Shown: positions 1 through 10,990 of the stretch, in pieces | Position numbering within the stretch: the first letter of the stretch is position 1 | Layout of the letters: each line of letters begins with the position of its first letter | From: Spirogloea muscicola | Taxonomy: Eukaryota; Streptophyta; Zygnematophyceae; Spirogloeales; Spirogloeaceae | Length of the DNA stretch: 64,000 bases | Direction of reading: 5' to 3' | Assembly (NCBI GenBank): GCA_009602725.1 | Contig: WELB01000023.1 | Span: forward strand, 1,023,162 to 1,087,161 | Notes under the pieces: model-generated | What the model was told of the DNA's origin: nothing | Database searches by the model: none | The model's input: only the letters and a program-made list of their open reading frames with translations | Made by a program: the position numbers and the translations under genes

Positions 1-2303
1 CGCCGCGGCGGCGGTGGCCCGCCGCCCAGCGGGCATGGCGGCGAGCGTCGCCGGCGAGCAGCCTTGCCAGCTCGGCACGTCTCCGGCTGCCACGGAGTGC
101 TCGTCAGGAGAGGGGGTCTCCGCCGTCACGGCCGCCCCGTGCGCCGCGGCCGACGCGGTGCCCGGCAGGGCCCGCCGCGGGCACGCAGCCGTGGAGCTCC
201 GGCAGGCCAAGCTCAAGTTCGAGGCCGTGCCCGACCGCGGCTCGCAGCTGTCCCCGGGTGTGGAGGAGGGCGCGGGGCAGACGCGCGCGTCGAGCTCGCG
301 GCCGCAGCGGCAGGCCTGTGAGTAGCTCGCAGCAAGCAATTTGCGTGCGAGTTGCTACGTATTTGACCACGCATTTCTAGTGAATGATAGGACTAAGGCA
401 GGGGCACAGCTTGTCTCTGTTTTGATGCTCAATTGCGAGGATCCTCCTGCCAGGTGGTCCGGCCGAAAGCAAGAAGAAGGCGAGGTTGAGCCCCCCGGCG
501 AGCGCTGAGGGCAGGCGCAGCGAGATGAGGCAACAGCAGCTGCAGCAGACCACGCTGACGTTCGCTGCAGCGGAGGCTGCCCCAGTGGACGTCGCCTCTG
601 CGACGCGGGCATCGGTGAGCGGCCGGCGGCGCGAGGCCCTGGTTCCATGCCTGGCAAGCCATTGCAGGCCTCGTAGCACCGAGGCAAGTGCAGCTCCGTC
701 AGCAGTTGTTTTACTGCTTCTGGACGGCAGGACGTGATGGAGGAGCAGGATGGTGTTGACGGCTGCGAGGATTGCGTGGTGCGCGACGCATACATATGCT
801 CCACCGAGATGGAGGCTGCTCTTGACAATGCAACCTTCAGGTCTCAGGGACACCTCCTTGCAAGCACTGTCCAAGGCAGCGCCTAAAGTTGCTGGCAGCA
901 GGCAGCTGCGCTACGGTCCCATGGGCTTGGGAGGAGACACGCCCTGCAGTTCCACTTACATGCTGCAGTCTTCTTCTTGGGCCCACGGGCCAGCCGGCGC
1001 GACTTCTACGAGGGGTACAAGCTCTACTGCTACTCCTACTCGCAGAGCGACTCTCACTGGTGCCGCTTTCTTGCCTGCACCATGGGTGAGTACTGTTGCT
1101 GTCATTGCAGCAACGTTGCCAGCTGGATGGATGGGTGACCAAGCTCAGTCCTCGCGGAACCCGAGGACCTGCTGCAAATGCAAGCTGCAAAGGACTTGAT
1201 AGGTCCCAATTTTGGGAGATAGATCACGCTCTTGAGTGGCTCTTGTTGTGTTTGAGTGTGCAGGGCAGGTGATATGCAGCGCCTTTGACGTGTGCCCAGC
1301 TGCCGAGCGCTGGGGCCCGCGTTTCGACAAGGCCGTCCAGAAGGGGCAGGGGATGATGAAGGACTATCTGCGTGCTCGCCGAGGAGGCGCCTCCCTGATG
1401 CTCCTGTGCGTGGGCTGCCCATCATGCTGCTCCGTGTTGCCGTGCATTTACCCGTCCTGGTGGTCGCTGTGGAATTGGATCTAACGGCTCACACTGCATC
1501 AACCGCAGGGCGCTGATACAGGAGTTTGACGATGAGGCCAGCCTCGCTGAGACAGAAGATGGTCGCCAGCTGCTGGAGCAGGCCAAGGTGGTGGTGATGC
1601 CCCTGCCGTGCACTTTACGCTTTTGTGCCAAGTAGCAGTGTTGGACCGCACAGAAGTTGGTTCAGAATCCCCGCCTCGTGCGCAGCGCTGTCGCAGCAGC
1701 AATGGTTGACGATCACCCAAGAGGATTTTGAGCTCTTTGCAGGACGAGGTGGAAGGTGAGCGCGCAGCCAAGGTGCTTGTGCGGCCGCTGCCGCCGCAAC
1801 TGGAGCCTGCCACAGCCTTGTCTGTGATCGTGGGCCTCCAGCGCAGCCTGGCAGCGGTCAGCACGCGCATGGAGAAGCTGCAGGTCGAGGCAGCAGCTGC
1901 TTCGACCGCTACTTGCGATGGCGTGGGCACAAGCGTGGCTCCTCTGAAGCTGCTGGGGCAGGCTCGGCAAGTTGCCACTGTAGCCCCAAGAGCTGGGCCA
2001 AGGGCAGCCTTCGCCTGCAAGGCCCGCTCGCAGGCTCTACCGCATGCAGATGTGTCGGCCTCTCCGAGCTGGTCGCCTCCGAGGGCGCCGTCTGCCATAA
2101 AGAGCTGGTCGCCGCCGAGGGCACCGCCAGCCACGGAACTCTGGTCAGTGAGTGCGCCACTTGCAGAGAAGAGCTGGCCAGCCAATGAGCAATTGGCACT
2201 GCCATCAGGAGGCCCGTTGTTCAGGAGCTGGGCGCCATTGCGGCCAGGGCTGTCAGTGTCAGATATGGAGGCCGCCTTAGCCGAGGAGGTTGCGACCCTG
2301 TGA
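1..2303 (+). CDS. Unrecognised multi-exon gene, 5' end outside window
   Basis: I do not recognise the family. Seven exons join in phase with GT-AG borders: up to 317, 454-614, 731-840, 994-1085, 1264-1405, 1509-1587 and 1743-2303 (TGA 2301-2303). The N-terminal part is low-complexity Ala/Arg/Ser; exon 2 has a basic SKKKAR stretch, then a Gln-rich QQQLQQTTLTF segment. Exons 3-6 look most like a folded domain: Cys and aromatic residues (CEDCVV, DAYICS, YKLYCYSYSQ, HWCRFLACTM, VICSAFDVCP) followed by acidic helix-like sequence. The last exon is Ser/Pro/Ala-rich with a near-duplicate SWSPPRAPSA / SWSPPRAPPA and ends in an acidic helix. The acceptor at 993 was chosen because it keeps phase; an acceptor near 985 is the alternative. 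A competing open stretch at about 1695-1755 (QQWLTITQEDFELF) may be an extra exon. The gene model is tentative. Confidence 0.45.
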
Positions 2304-2999
2304 CTACATTGGACTTTTTGTCCAATCATTCCCGCATTGCCTTCTTTTATGTTGAGTGCATGGACTCGGTTTGCTGCCAAACGATCAGACTTCAAATTGC
2401 TTTCCCTCTGCAAGATGAACTAATGATAATTCCTAATGTAAAAAACAGAGCTGGGTGGAGAGGGCAGAAGACAGTGCTCTCATCTCAAAATGAAGACACT
2501 GTCAGACTTCACTGCTGAAGCCTTAATATTCAGTAAGGTACGCACGGTACCTTGAGGCGAGGGGGTGGGTAGGGGCACTGGTACACGAATACTGAAGGGG
2601 TGCTGCATGCGTGGCAATGCCGGCATGGATGCAGCACAAAGAATTACTGCGTACAGAGGAGGGATGGGCTTGAGGGAAGGGGGTAAATTAAGGGGGGTTG
2701 AGGGTGGTGGCTTGCACGTGTGGCAGGGGCTAGGCGCACAAAAAGTACGCAAATAGCATGCCATGTGCTTGGCAAAATCTAGCAGTGTAGATGTTAGAGA
2801 AGCAATAAATAACTTTGATGTCCTGTGCCTGACAATCAACATAGGAGGCAGGACGCCGTGGTAGAGATACAGCAGCTACTCATAAGTCGGGGTTAGCACT
2901 CAAGTGTATCGAGGATGTGTAGCTGCACGCCAGCCCCATGGGGGAAAAAGCGCCAGTGTCATATCAACCACTGGCAACTTGCGGAGGTGCTGATGGTGG
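2304..2999. other. Intergenic, no gene seen
   Basis: This is the space between the convergent unrecognised gene (+) and the ALOG gene (-), so it should hold both 3' UTRs. I see no recognisable coding exon, RNA gene or repeat here. Confidence 0.4.
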
Positions 3000-4857
3000 T
3001 CAATGGAGGTGGAAGCTGCCATGGAAGGTTGCCGGGTTGTGCAGGTCAGCGCTGGCCGCCAGCAGGCTCCCAACACGGCCACTGCCACCGTCACCACCAC
3101 GCAGCTGTACCTCCGGCAACCGCTGCAACATCATGCTGAGCTGTTGTTGGTGGTGCTGGTGGTCCGGCATGCCGCCGACGCCCAGGACATCGCCGACCAG
3201 GCCCAGGCCTTGGGCGAGGCCGCCGCGAGGGGCCAGGCCCAGGCTGGGCATGCCGACCCCGCTGCCGGGCCCACCACCCAGGTGGCCAAGGCCCAGGCTG
3301 ATGTGGTCGTTGGCGCCGCCGTTGCCTCTGTTGCTGCCGCTTCCGTAGCCGCCAAGGCTCAGGTGGCCGCCGTGGAGGCCGTGGTGGTGATGGCCGTTGT
3401 ATGCGCCGTCGTCCAAGCTGATGCCAAGGCCAACCCCCTCACCCCTGAGCGCGTCGACGACACCACCCCGCGGCCGAAGCTGCAGCTCGTGCAGATTGTT
3501 GCCGTAGCTGCCGCCGCTGGCGCCGCCGCTGCCGTTGCTGCCGAAGCTCCCCGAGCAGGAACTGAACAAGTCTCCGCTGCCCCCACCATCCTGCATGCCG
3601 CCTCCACTTGACGCCACCCCCGAGTGCTGCAGGCTGTCCTGCAGTGAGTCCTGGCGGGCCAGACTGCTGCAGTAGAGGCCTAGGCTGCCATCGCCGCCGT
3701 TGCCACTGCCCATCAGCTGCGTGCCCTGGAAGGACAGCCGTGGCGGCGGCTGGTTTAGGTGCGGCAGCATCCCCACCTCGATGGGCCGCAGCGGGGACAC
3801 GGCCAGCCCTGTCTCCGCTTTCACCGCCGCCATGCCACCTGGCTGCAGACCTGGCGCAGTCACCCTCATGGCCTGCCCCGCTGCTGCAATCGGTGTTGCA
3901 GCAGGTGCAGCGTGGCCATTGCTCGGACGCTTGCGCTTCTTCTTCTCGTATGTGATCCCGCGCGCCTTGGCCTGGCCCTCCCGGATTTCCCGTAGGTACA
4001 GGCGCACCAGACGGGCGCCAAAGGGGTTGAGCTCCGACTTGCCGCCATTCTCCTCGTACGCGGCTCGCAGGCGCCCCACGAGCGAGTCCAGAGAGCCCCA
4101 CGCCTGGCGCATTGGGCACGTGCACGGCTTCTCGCCCGTGCACCCGAAGAACTGCGGAGCGACGACAGAGCAATGCCTGAGGTCAGGCTCCGACACTGCC
4201 TACTATATGGCGCTCAGCGTCAACAATGGCTCCGCTGCCCAATGCCAGCAATAATATAAGGAAAGCCTGGCAGTCACAGCGGGTCTGCGTACAGTGTGGC
4301 AATACTTGCATGAGCACCAGCGCGCAGCATGCAGGTTAGTGAGTTGCTGTGGCCACGAGAGGAGACGGCCGCTCAGCCGCACGCCGACGCAGCAGGTGGG
4401 CGCTCACCTGGCAGCCCTCGATGTGGACCTTGGTCTTCCCGAACTGGTCGAGGTAGCGCAGGAACTCGACGACGTGCTGCGCGGCGCAGCGCGCCATGAC
4501 GATTGGCGGGCGGTGGTTCTTGAGGTACTGCCCAAACGTGTTCCAGTCGCGCCGCTTCTGGGACTCGTACCGGCTCGACGACGGCTTGGCCCCCTCCCGC
4601 GGCTGCTGCTGCTGCTGCTGGGGCGCGAACGCCGCGGGCGGCGCCATGCCCGCCGCCGCCAGCGCCGCCGACGATGGCGGCAGCAACGGCGGCGGCGGTG
4701 GCTGCAGCAGCGGCGGCGACAGCTGCAGCTGCTGCTGCTGGGCAGGCTGGTGGTGGTACTGGTAGTGGCCGCCGGAGACGGCGGCGGCGGCGGAGTATGG
4801 CGAGTCAGAGAGCTGGGACAGCGGGTGGGCGTGCTGCTCGGCCTGCGGCTGCGCCAT
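3000..4857 (-). CDS. ALOG (LSH/G1) domain transcriptional regulator
   Basis: Two exons, 4857-4408 and 4151-3000, joined in phase 0 (donor GTGAGC, acceptor CCGCAG). The ATG at 4857 gives [15 protein letters not shown], followed by a Gln/Pro/His-rich leader and the ALOG domain. Diagnostic pieces are [20 protein letters not shown], the [17 protein letters not shown] helix, the zinc-ribbon insert (HIEGCQFFGC...CTCPMR), [40 protein letters not shown] and a basic EKKKRKRP nuclear-localisation tail. The remaining C-terminal part is Gly/Ser/His-rich low complexity. The intron falls inside the zinc-ribbon insert. Known of the family: ALOG proteins are plant nuclear DNA-binding regulators of development, thought to derive from the recombinase of DIRS-type elements. 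In this organism the target is unknown. A longer N-terminus reaching to 5367 is open but crosses an N and is pure low complexity, so I prefer 4857. Confidence 0.9.
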
Positions 4858-5459
4858 GGCCGGCAGGCGCAGGAGCTTGAGCGCCGCGGCGCGGAAGCCG
4901 CCGCCGCCGCCGCCGCCGGCGTCGCATTTTTTTTTTTTTTTNGGCGGCAGCCGGCGGCGACATACGCGAGGAGGTGCTGCGACTGCGGGCAGCCCGCAAG
5001 GACGCGCGCGAGGAGCGGCGAGGCCTCCGCCGGCGACGGCCGCCGTAAAGCTTCTGCGGCGGCGGCGGCGGCGGCGGCGGCGGGGGGGGCGGGGCTGCAG
5101 CCCGGCGCCCGACAGTTGGGCTGCGCGTCTGTGTCGCTTTCTTCCCCCGGGGGGGGCGTGGCGCTCACCTAATTTGGCCCCCTGGCCCACCACAAGGGTT
5201 GGTGGGCCTCCCCCGCGTCGCGACGGAGCCCGGCCGGCGGCTCCTGGGGGCCCCCCGTGCCTGCTCCAGGTGCCCGCGCTGCTGCCGCCCAGCGCCCACG
5301 ATGGCGGGCGGGAGATGCCCCCGGGTGCCCGGGGCCCCCTTGCCCGGCGCCGGGGAAGCAAGTGCATCTCCCAGAGAAGGGCCAGCCCAAGAAGAATGTA
5401 CGAGGTTCAAGAGCCGGAAGGCGCCTAAGGCCACACACAGCTAGACACGAGACTACCGC
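4858..5459. promoter_or_regulatory. GC-rich 5' flank of the ALOG gene
   Basis: Very GC-rich with (GGC)n-like tracts, a run of 15 T at 4927-4941 and a lone N at 4942, which looks like an assembly join. Position suggests promoter and 5' UTR of the minus-strand ALOG gene; no specific binding site can be argued. Long ORFs here in several frames are consequences of base composition. Confidence 0.35.
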
Positions 5460-5756
5460 AAATGGAAGCTTAGTACCACGAGTGAGCAGCAGCAAGTCGG
5501 AGTGATACGCAGCTGGGAAAGAGGCACCCCGCCCAGACCCAAATGCAGCAGCCATAGCGTGGCCTGCTAGCAAGTGGACTGCGTGAGCTAGGGAACGCTG
5601 GAAAGAGACTGACAGCGGCATGCGGCGCGGGAAGAGAAACAGCTCTTCCAAGTTGACGGCAATGGCTAAGAGAGGTTAGCCCAAAGGAGGTTAGCCCCTT
5701 TGTCAATTCTTTTTGGGCTGGCTTTTCTCAGCCCTTGCCCCCATTGGGAGTGCCAC

Positions 5757-6885
5757 TTCTTCAATATAAAGAAGAAAGAGCTCGCCCATTGAGGATAGGG
5801 GCTGGAACAGCCAGCCCAAAAAAGAATGAGCAGAGTACAAGAAGCCCAAGAAGAAGGGGCCCAGGCGAAGCACTAAGGCGAAGCACTAAGAAAGAAGCAC
5901 ACAAGAAGAAACAAAGCAGCTACAAAGCAGCCACTACTTCTATCTAAAGGAATGCACAAGGTCTGAAAGGGCCGGAGGGAAACACTCTTAGACCTCACAC
6001 GGAACCTCCCGGAGGCAGCGGCGGAGCTTCCCTCACACATGCCTCTCCTTCTTTTCTCTGATTGCCATCGCCCTCTACCCTGATTGCCATCGCCATCGCC
6101 CATCTCTCTCTCTCTCCTCTACTGGAAAGAGTTTTTCTCTCGATGGGCGCTATGCGGCTCTTTCAGATCTTTGTTCTTCACAATGCGCTGGCAATCAGTG
6201 CCATCGCCCTGCACTCGAAATTGTTTTTCTGTACATTCCTTTGGGCTGGCCATTCACAGCCATTGCCTCACATTGGAAGAGCTGATTCTCTCCTCGTGAC
6301 CACGTTCAGTCTTCTGTTTTGTGGGCTGGCTTTTTACAGCCCTCGCCCCCTTTGGAAGAGCTTTGTTTTTTCACAGCCCTCACCCGCTTGTCACCTTGAG
6401 CTGTTAAGAGAAGGCGGCGGTTGCGAGAGGTCAGCTCATCACAGCCATCGCGCCCCTTGGAAGAGCTTCTTAAGCTCAAAAAGCCAAACGAAGCACTGCT
6501 CAGGCAAAAGAGAAGGCGGTGACTGATTTAGGCAAGACTAGAAATATCCCAGGGGAAGCCGCAAATGAGAAGACGACTACTCAGCAAGAGACTAGTGGCT
6601 ACAGCGGATGGGCACTCTGTAACTCCTGGTCAAGTGTGTGTTGGAGCTGCTCGTCCTCTCGTTATACTGGACCTCCACCGCCCAACCTCGTCACAAAGGG
6701 AGGTCAATTGCGGCTGCTTAGCAGGGGTTACTGAGTGATTTGTAGCTGCTTTCTTTCTTTGTGTGCTTTGTTTTCTTAGCGCTTCCTCTGGCCCGCTTCT
6801 CGTACTTTGTTCATTCTATTTTGGGCTGGCTTTTCCAGCTCCTATCCTCAATGGGCGAGCCCTTCTTCTTCAATACGAGCCACTG
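5757..6885. repeat. Inverted pair of the repeat (arms about 85-95 bp)
   Basis: The segment 5757-5850 read on the minus strand matches 6785-6885 read on the plus strand over most of its length. The match includes the core GGGCTGGC, the following CCTATCCTCAATGGGCGAG, and a flanking TACTTTGTTCATTC-like stretch. The two arms share more sequence than two average family members, so they may be recent sister copies inserted in opposite directions. Confidence 0.6.
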
Positions 6886-9136
6886 CAGGGAAAGCGCAGT
6901 CAAGCTCCTCACGGCCAGCCTGAAGCAGATGTACAAGCAGTTCTGCAAGAGGGTGGCGACAAACAAAGAGACAAAGAAGAGGACAAAGGAGGCTGGCGAG
7001 GACTGCCGAGCGACCACGTCCTCGCGGACCCAGTGTCCGGCTTGAGCTGGCGTCCACGGAGAGCCGCTTCATCTTCACTTTTGTCCACGGCCACCGCCCA
7101 CCTTGGGACAGGACATGCCTGCCGTGCAGCGACCTGCCTCGTGGTGAAAAGTCAGACGCAAGTAGCGGCCCCCACCTTTCGGGGGCGGGGCCCTCATGGG
7201 TGACGCCTCCCAAGCTGTGCCCTCACGCTTGCGGGAAAGGCGCCCCTGATTCCCGCCGACAACCCGTCGGCGCGGCCGCGGGCGATGGCGGCGCCGCCCG
7301 CGGGCCGGGGTGCTGACACCAGCGGCCAGGCCGAGACGGAGGTGCCTTCCCGAGGCCTGAAGCAATGTATGGCTTCAATAGCCATACATTCAATAGCCGC
7401 TCAATAGGCCCACCCTTTCAGTTCATGCGCACCGCGCGCCTTCTCCCAAGGAAAGATTGGACGTGTATTTGAAGCAAATCGAAGGCTCCCAAGGGGAGCA
7501 GGCCGTTCCAACGCGCAGGCTTCCTCGCCCAGGCGTGTCGCATGCGCCTGTCAGTATCGCTACATCGATCAATGGCACACGCGCTGCATCTGCGTGGTAG
7601 TCCCGCTCTAGCTGCTGCCTTTGGCTATAGACATGGACCCGCTACTCGGAGAAGAGTCCTCTGACCTGCGGCTGCTCTACAGCACCCAATGGCCACTTGA
7701 TTCGCTGTGTGCTTCAGCGCTTTCCTGGCCCCTTCGAACTTTGTCCGTTAATGTTTCCTGGGCAGGCCAACCATAGCCATCACCCTATACTGGATGAGTC
7801 TCTCCTCTTTCACAGATCTCACAAATATCACAAGCCATTTCCAGCCCCCTTCCGGAAAAGCTTATCTTCAATGCCCGGAGAGCTGACGATGGCAGCCCAG
7901 GCGGTTGCACGCAATTTGCGACCGCCTGGGCGCAGCGTGGCGGCCAAGCGGGCCGGCTGAGCGAGGCTACCGCGCCATCGACGGCCAAGCCCCTCTTTTG
8001 GCGCCGGGCTCGCCACATGTCCGGCGTCATGGCGAGTGCACACGGCGTCCCTCGCATACCGCCTTCAGCTCGCTCATCGCCTCGCCCTGCCCAGCTCACA
8101 GCTGGCATGCAGATGCTGCCAGCATTCGCCATCTGCCACTCATTCTCACTTCAGGATTCGGTACTCGTCCTTTCTCATTGTTTGACCCTTGACAGCCACC
8201 TCATCCTCTTCGCAGAGAGAGAAGCTACAGCGAAGTAGGCAGTAGCTGTAAAAGGTCAGCCCAACAAGATTGGACCAGGTCAAACGGGAAGCCCCATCAC
8301 AAGAGCGCAGCATTTAGCAATGCTGTGCTTAATTGGATGGCAGCTCATTAATAACGCCCTAGTTAGTAGCTGCAAGTCGGCATAAGCAGCAGCCGTCAGA
8401 ATAAGCCTGTGATAGAAGAAGGGATACTGGCTGTGAAAGGCAAGCCCAGAAAGCTGGACGAAGGGACGAGGAGGGCTTTGTAGGCCCGTTGGACCTTGTC
8501 CAGAGCTGGCTTTTCACAGCCCCCCCCCCTTGGAAGAGCTTTACTTCTATGTTGATGAGTTGATGTTGTTATTCTGACTACATCTACTGACTAGAGGTTC
8601 CTGAGAGTCCCCTTGCTGCCGTCTTAGCACTTAGCACCTTGCTTTCTGCACTATCCGGCTCCTTCAGACCTTGTCCATTCCTTTGGGCTGGCCTCTCACA
8701 GCCATCAGTCAATCTGGCCGCGCCTTCTTTCATGTTGGCGCAGCTTTCTCGACTTGGCGACGGCTCGGATTGGCTGGCGCCCTCCAAAGGGGGGGGCATG
8801 CGAGAGTTCCACGAGCTGGGTGGGGACATGTGCCGTCACATGAGGCCGGCGGCGCCGACGGGCACCGACATGCTGGTCACGACGCACAGTGCGAGGCGCA
8901 GCTCACTCCCGAGAAGTGGGGCCCCGACCCGCAATTGCGCTTCAACGCACAACGAAGCAGAAGATCGGGCGCAGTGAGCACGACATGAAGGGGTGCCAAG
9001 CCAGTACAAGAAGAAATGACGTTCCTAGGAGAGGGCAGTGGCTGTGATAGGAAGTGGCTCTCCCAATGTGGGCAAGGGCTGTGATAGGCCAGCCCAGAAA
9101 GATGAATGAACAGTACACATTTGTGGTGAGGAGACT

Positions 9137-9178
9137 CTAAGAGGGGCTAAGGTTAGGGTTAAGGGTTAAGGCTAGGAA
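9137..9178 (+). repeat. Short telomere-like interstitial repeat
   Basis: About four irregular units around GGTTAGGGTTAAGGGTTAAGG. It resembles TTAGGG/TTTAGGG telomere repeat but is too short and irregular to be a telomere; it lies inside the repeat cluster. Confidence 0.35.
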
Positions 9179-10990
9179 ACAAAACGCACGAGAACAAGAC
9201 GCCCCAACCCCTAAACGCGGAGACTCTGATACCCAAATGCGGAGAGGCTCATCAGTAGAAAGACAAAGCTCGTCCATAGAGGCTCGCCATTCCATGCATT
9301 GTTCATCCTTTTGGGGCTGGCCTTCACAGTGAAAGTGGCTCTCCCAAAGGGGGCGAGGGCTGTGAACAGCCAGCCCAAAAAGAACTGACAAGTTTCTTTT
9401 GGCCTCCGAAGGGGCCATGAAGCGCTTTCGCAAAGCTTCCTGGGTGAGATAACACTTAGTTACCTCTAGTTTGGAGCACAGCCTTCGCCCCTTCGGAAGA
9501 GCTTATTCGTCTCCTTTCTGTCTCCTCTCGGCGCTGACCTCTCACAAACATCGCCTTGCTTTGGATAAGCTGTTTCTACCTCGCTGACAAGAGAAGCAGC
9601 TCTTCCGAAGGGGGCGAAGGCTGTGAAAAAAAGTGCTCGCCTCTAGAGAAGAGGGCTGTGAAAGGAGCCCACAAAAGAATGGACAAGGTCCAGAGTAGTC
9701 AAGAACACCGTCTCCTACAAGAAGATGCCCCCTTTGGCTTACTCTCTCCTACTTCCTTTCGGCCCTTTGGACCTTGTGCATTTCTTTGGGCTGGCCTCTG
9801 ACAGCCTTGCCTAAATTTGGATCAGGTGTATATATCATTTGCCGTCCACTTGCGTGCATGCAAGTGGACGGCGAAGTGCAGGTCGCGCCTTGGCTGCTGC
9901 CTCCGGATTCCGTCAGGGCGACGCATTTTCCCGCCATCTACTGTTTCTGATATGCACTTGCTGACTAGAGGTTATTGAGCGCCCACTTGCTGACGTTAAA
10001 GAGACGTCCTGCTTTTTGCGCCATCGGCCCTTTCAGACCTTGTAAATTCCTTTGGGATGGGCTTCACAGCCACTGCCTTGTAACTGGAGAAGCCACTTCC
10101 TTCTGGGCTGAGCTCTCGCAGCCATCGCCTTTTGGCGACGTCTTCCCGCCCTCTAGCTATTCTGACCTGCACTTGCTGACTAGAGGTCACTGAGAGCCTC
10201 CTTGTCGTCTTAGCACTTAGTCCCCTGCTTTCTGCGCCATTCGGCTCCTCTTGACCTTGTCCATTCCTTTTTGGGCTGGCTTCTCCCAGCCACCAGTCAA
10301 TTCGGCCGCGCTTTCCCCCTTTTGGGCTGTGAAAGAAGGGAGACATCAACGCCAGCCCAACACCAACCAGATGGGAGGGGCCAGCTCGTCGCAGCCGCCC
10401 GGCCCGCTAATGGTCAGAAGGAGGGTGACCCGTGGGCCGCCCCGGGCAGGGGCTTCTCCCCACTGTTCGGAGCTCCTGGGAGCCTCGCTACCCGCCAGCC
10501 CGGCCGCCGCGGCAGGCGCCGCACTTCACGGCAAGTGCGCTGCACGTGGCGGGCACCCCCACGCGTGTACGGCGTTGCTTGGACGGTAGCGCACCCGGGC
10601 AGCCGGGGCTCGCGCTCTTTATTAACGTAATCTGAGATCCAGACATCGAATAGCGTGACTGCGGGAGACATGCTGCCCACCCAGTCTATTCCCTAACCAA
10701 ATATGAAATTGCTGCACAAAGAGGCTGTTATGTCTGTGAGAGGACTGCCCAAAAACCAATAACGGTATTCACTGCCTCCTCTACCGGCTCACCTTGCGCT
10801 TGCGGAGCCGGTCGGCGTGATCAGGTCTCGGCCCACAGTTGTACATATGAAAAAGAAAGCGGCTGCTGATATGAAAGAATCGGCTGTGAAATGCCAGCCA
10901 GATGCATACAGGTGTTCATGACGGAGCCAAAGGCTAGGCAGACAGGGCGCCCTCAATACCCCCGTGTCAGCAGTAGGAAGTCAGATGAGC

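Larger units (their letters stand above)
5460..10990. repeat. Cluster of a dispersed hairpin repeat with retroelement 3' tails
   Basis: This 5.5 kb block is filled with copies, in both orientations, of one short sequence. Its core reads GGGCTGGCTTTTCACAGCC, usually preceded by GACCTTGTCCATTC and followed by a run like TCGCCCCCTTTGGAAGAGC. GGGCTG pairs with CAGCCC, giving a 5-6 bp stem and about 8 nt loop. I count about 20 recognisable copies, e.g. + at 5713, 6243, 6329, 6822, 8506, 8684, 9315, 9787, 10052, 10270; - at 5790, 8428, 9070, 9350, 9610, 9650. About 90-105 bp upstream of several + copies (near 9950, 10165 and, decayed, 8575) lies a coding end of the type SD-x2-LLTRG[YH]-stop; similar ends occur on - near 5490 and 10975. 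I read the block as layered, 5'-truncated retroelement tails. No host gene is visible. Confidence 0.7.

Noticed and set aside
8639-8977. 112-codon ORF in the repeat cluster
   Set aside because: Its first part translates the hairpin repeat itself and the rest matches no family I know; treated as part of the element block, not as a host gene.
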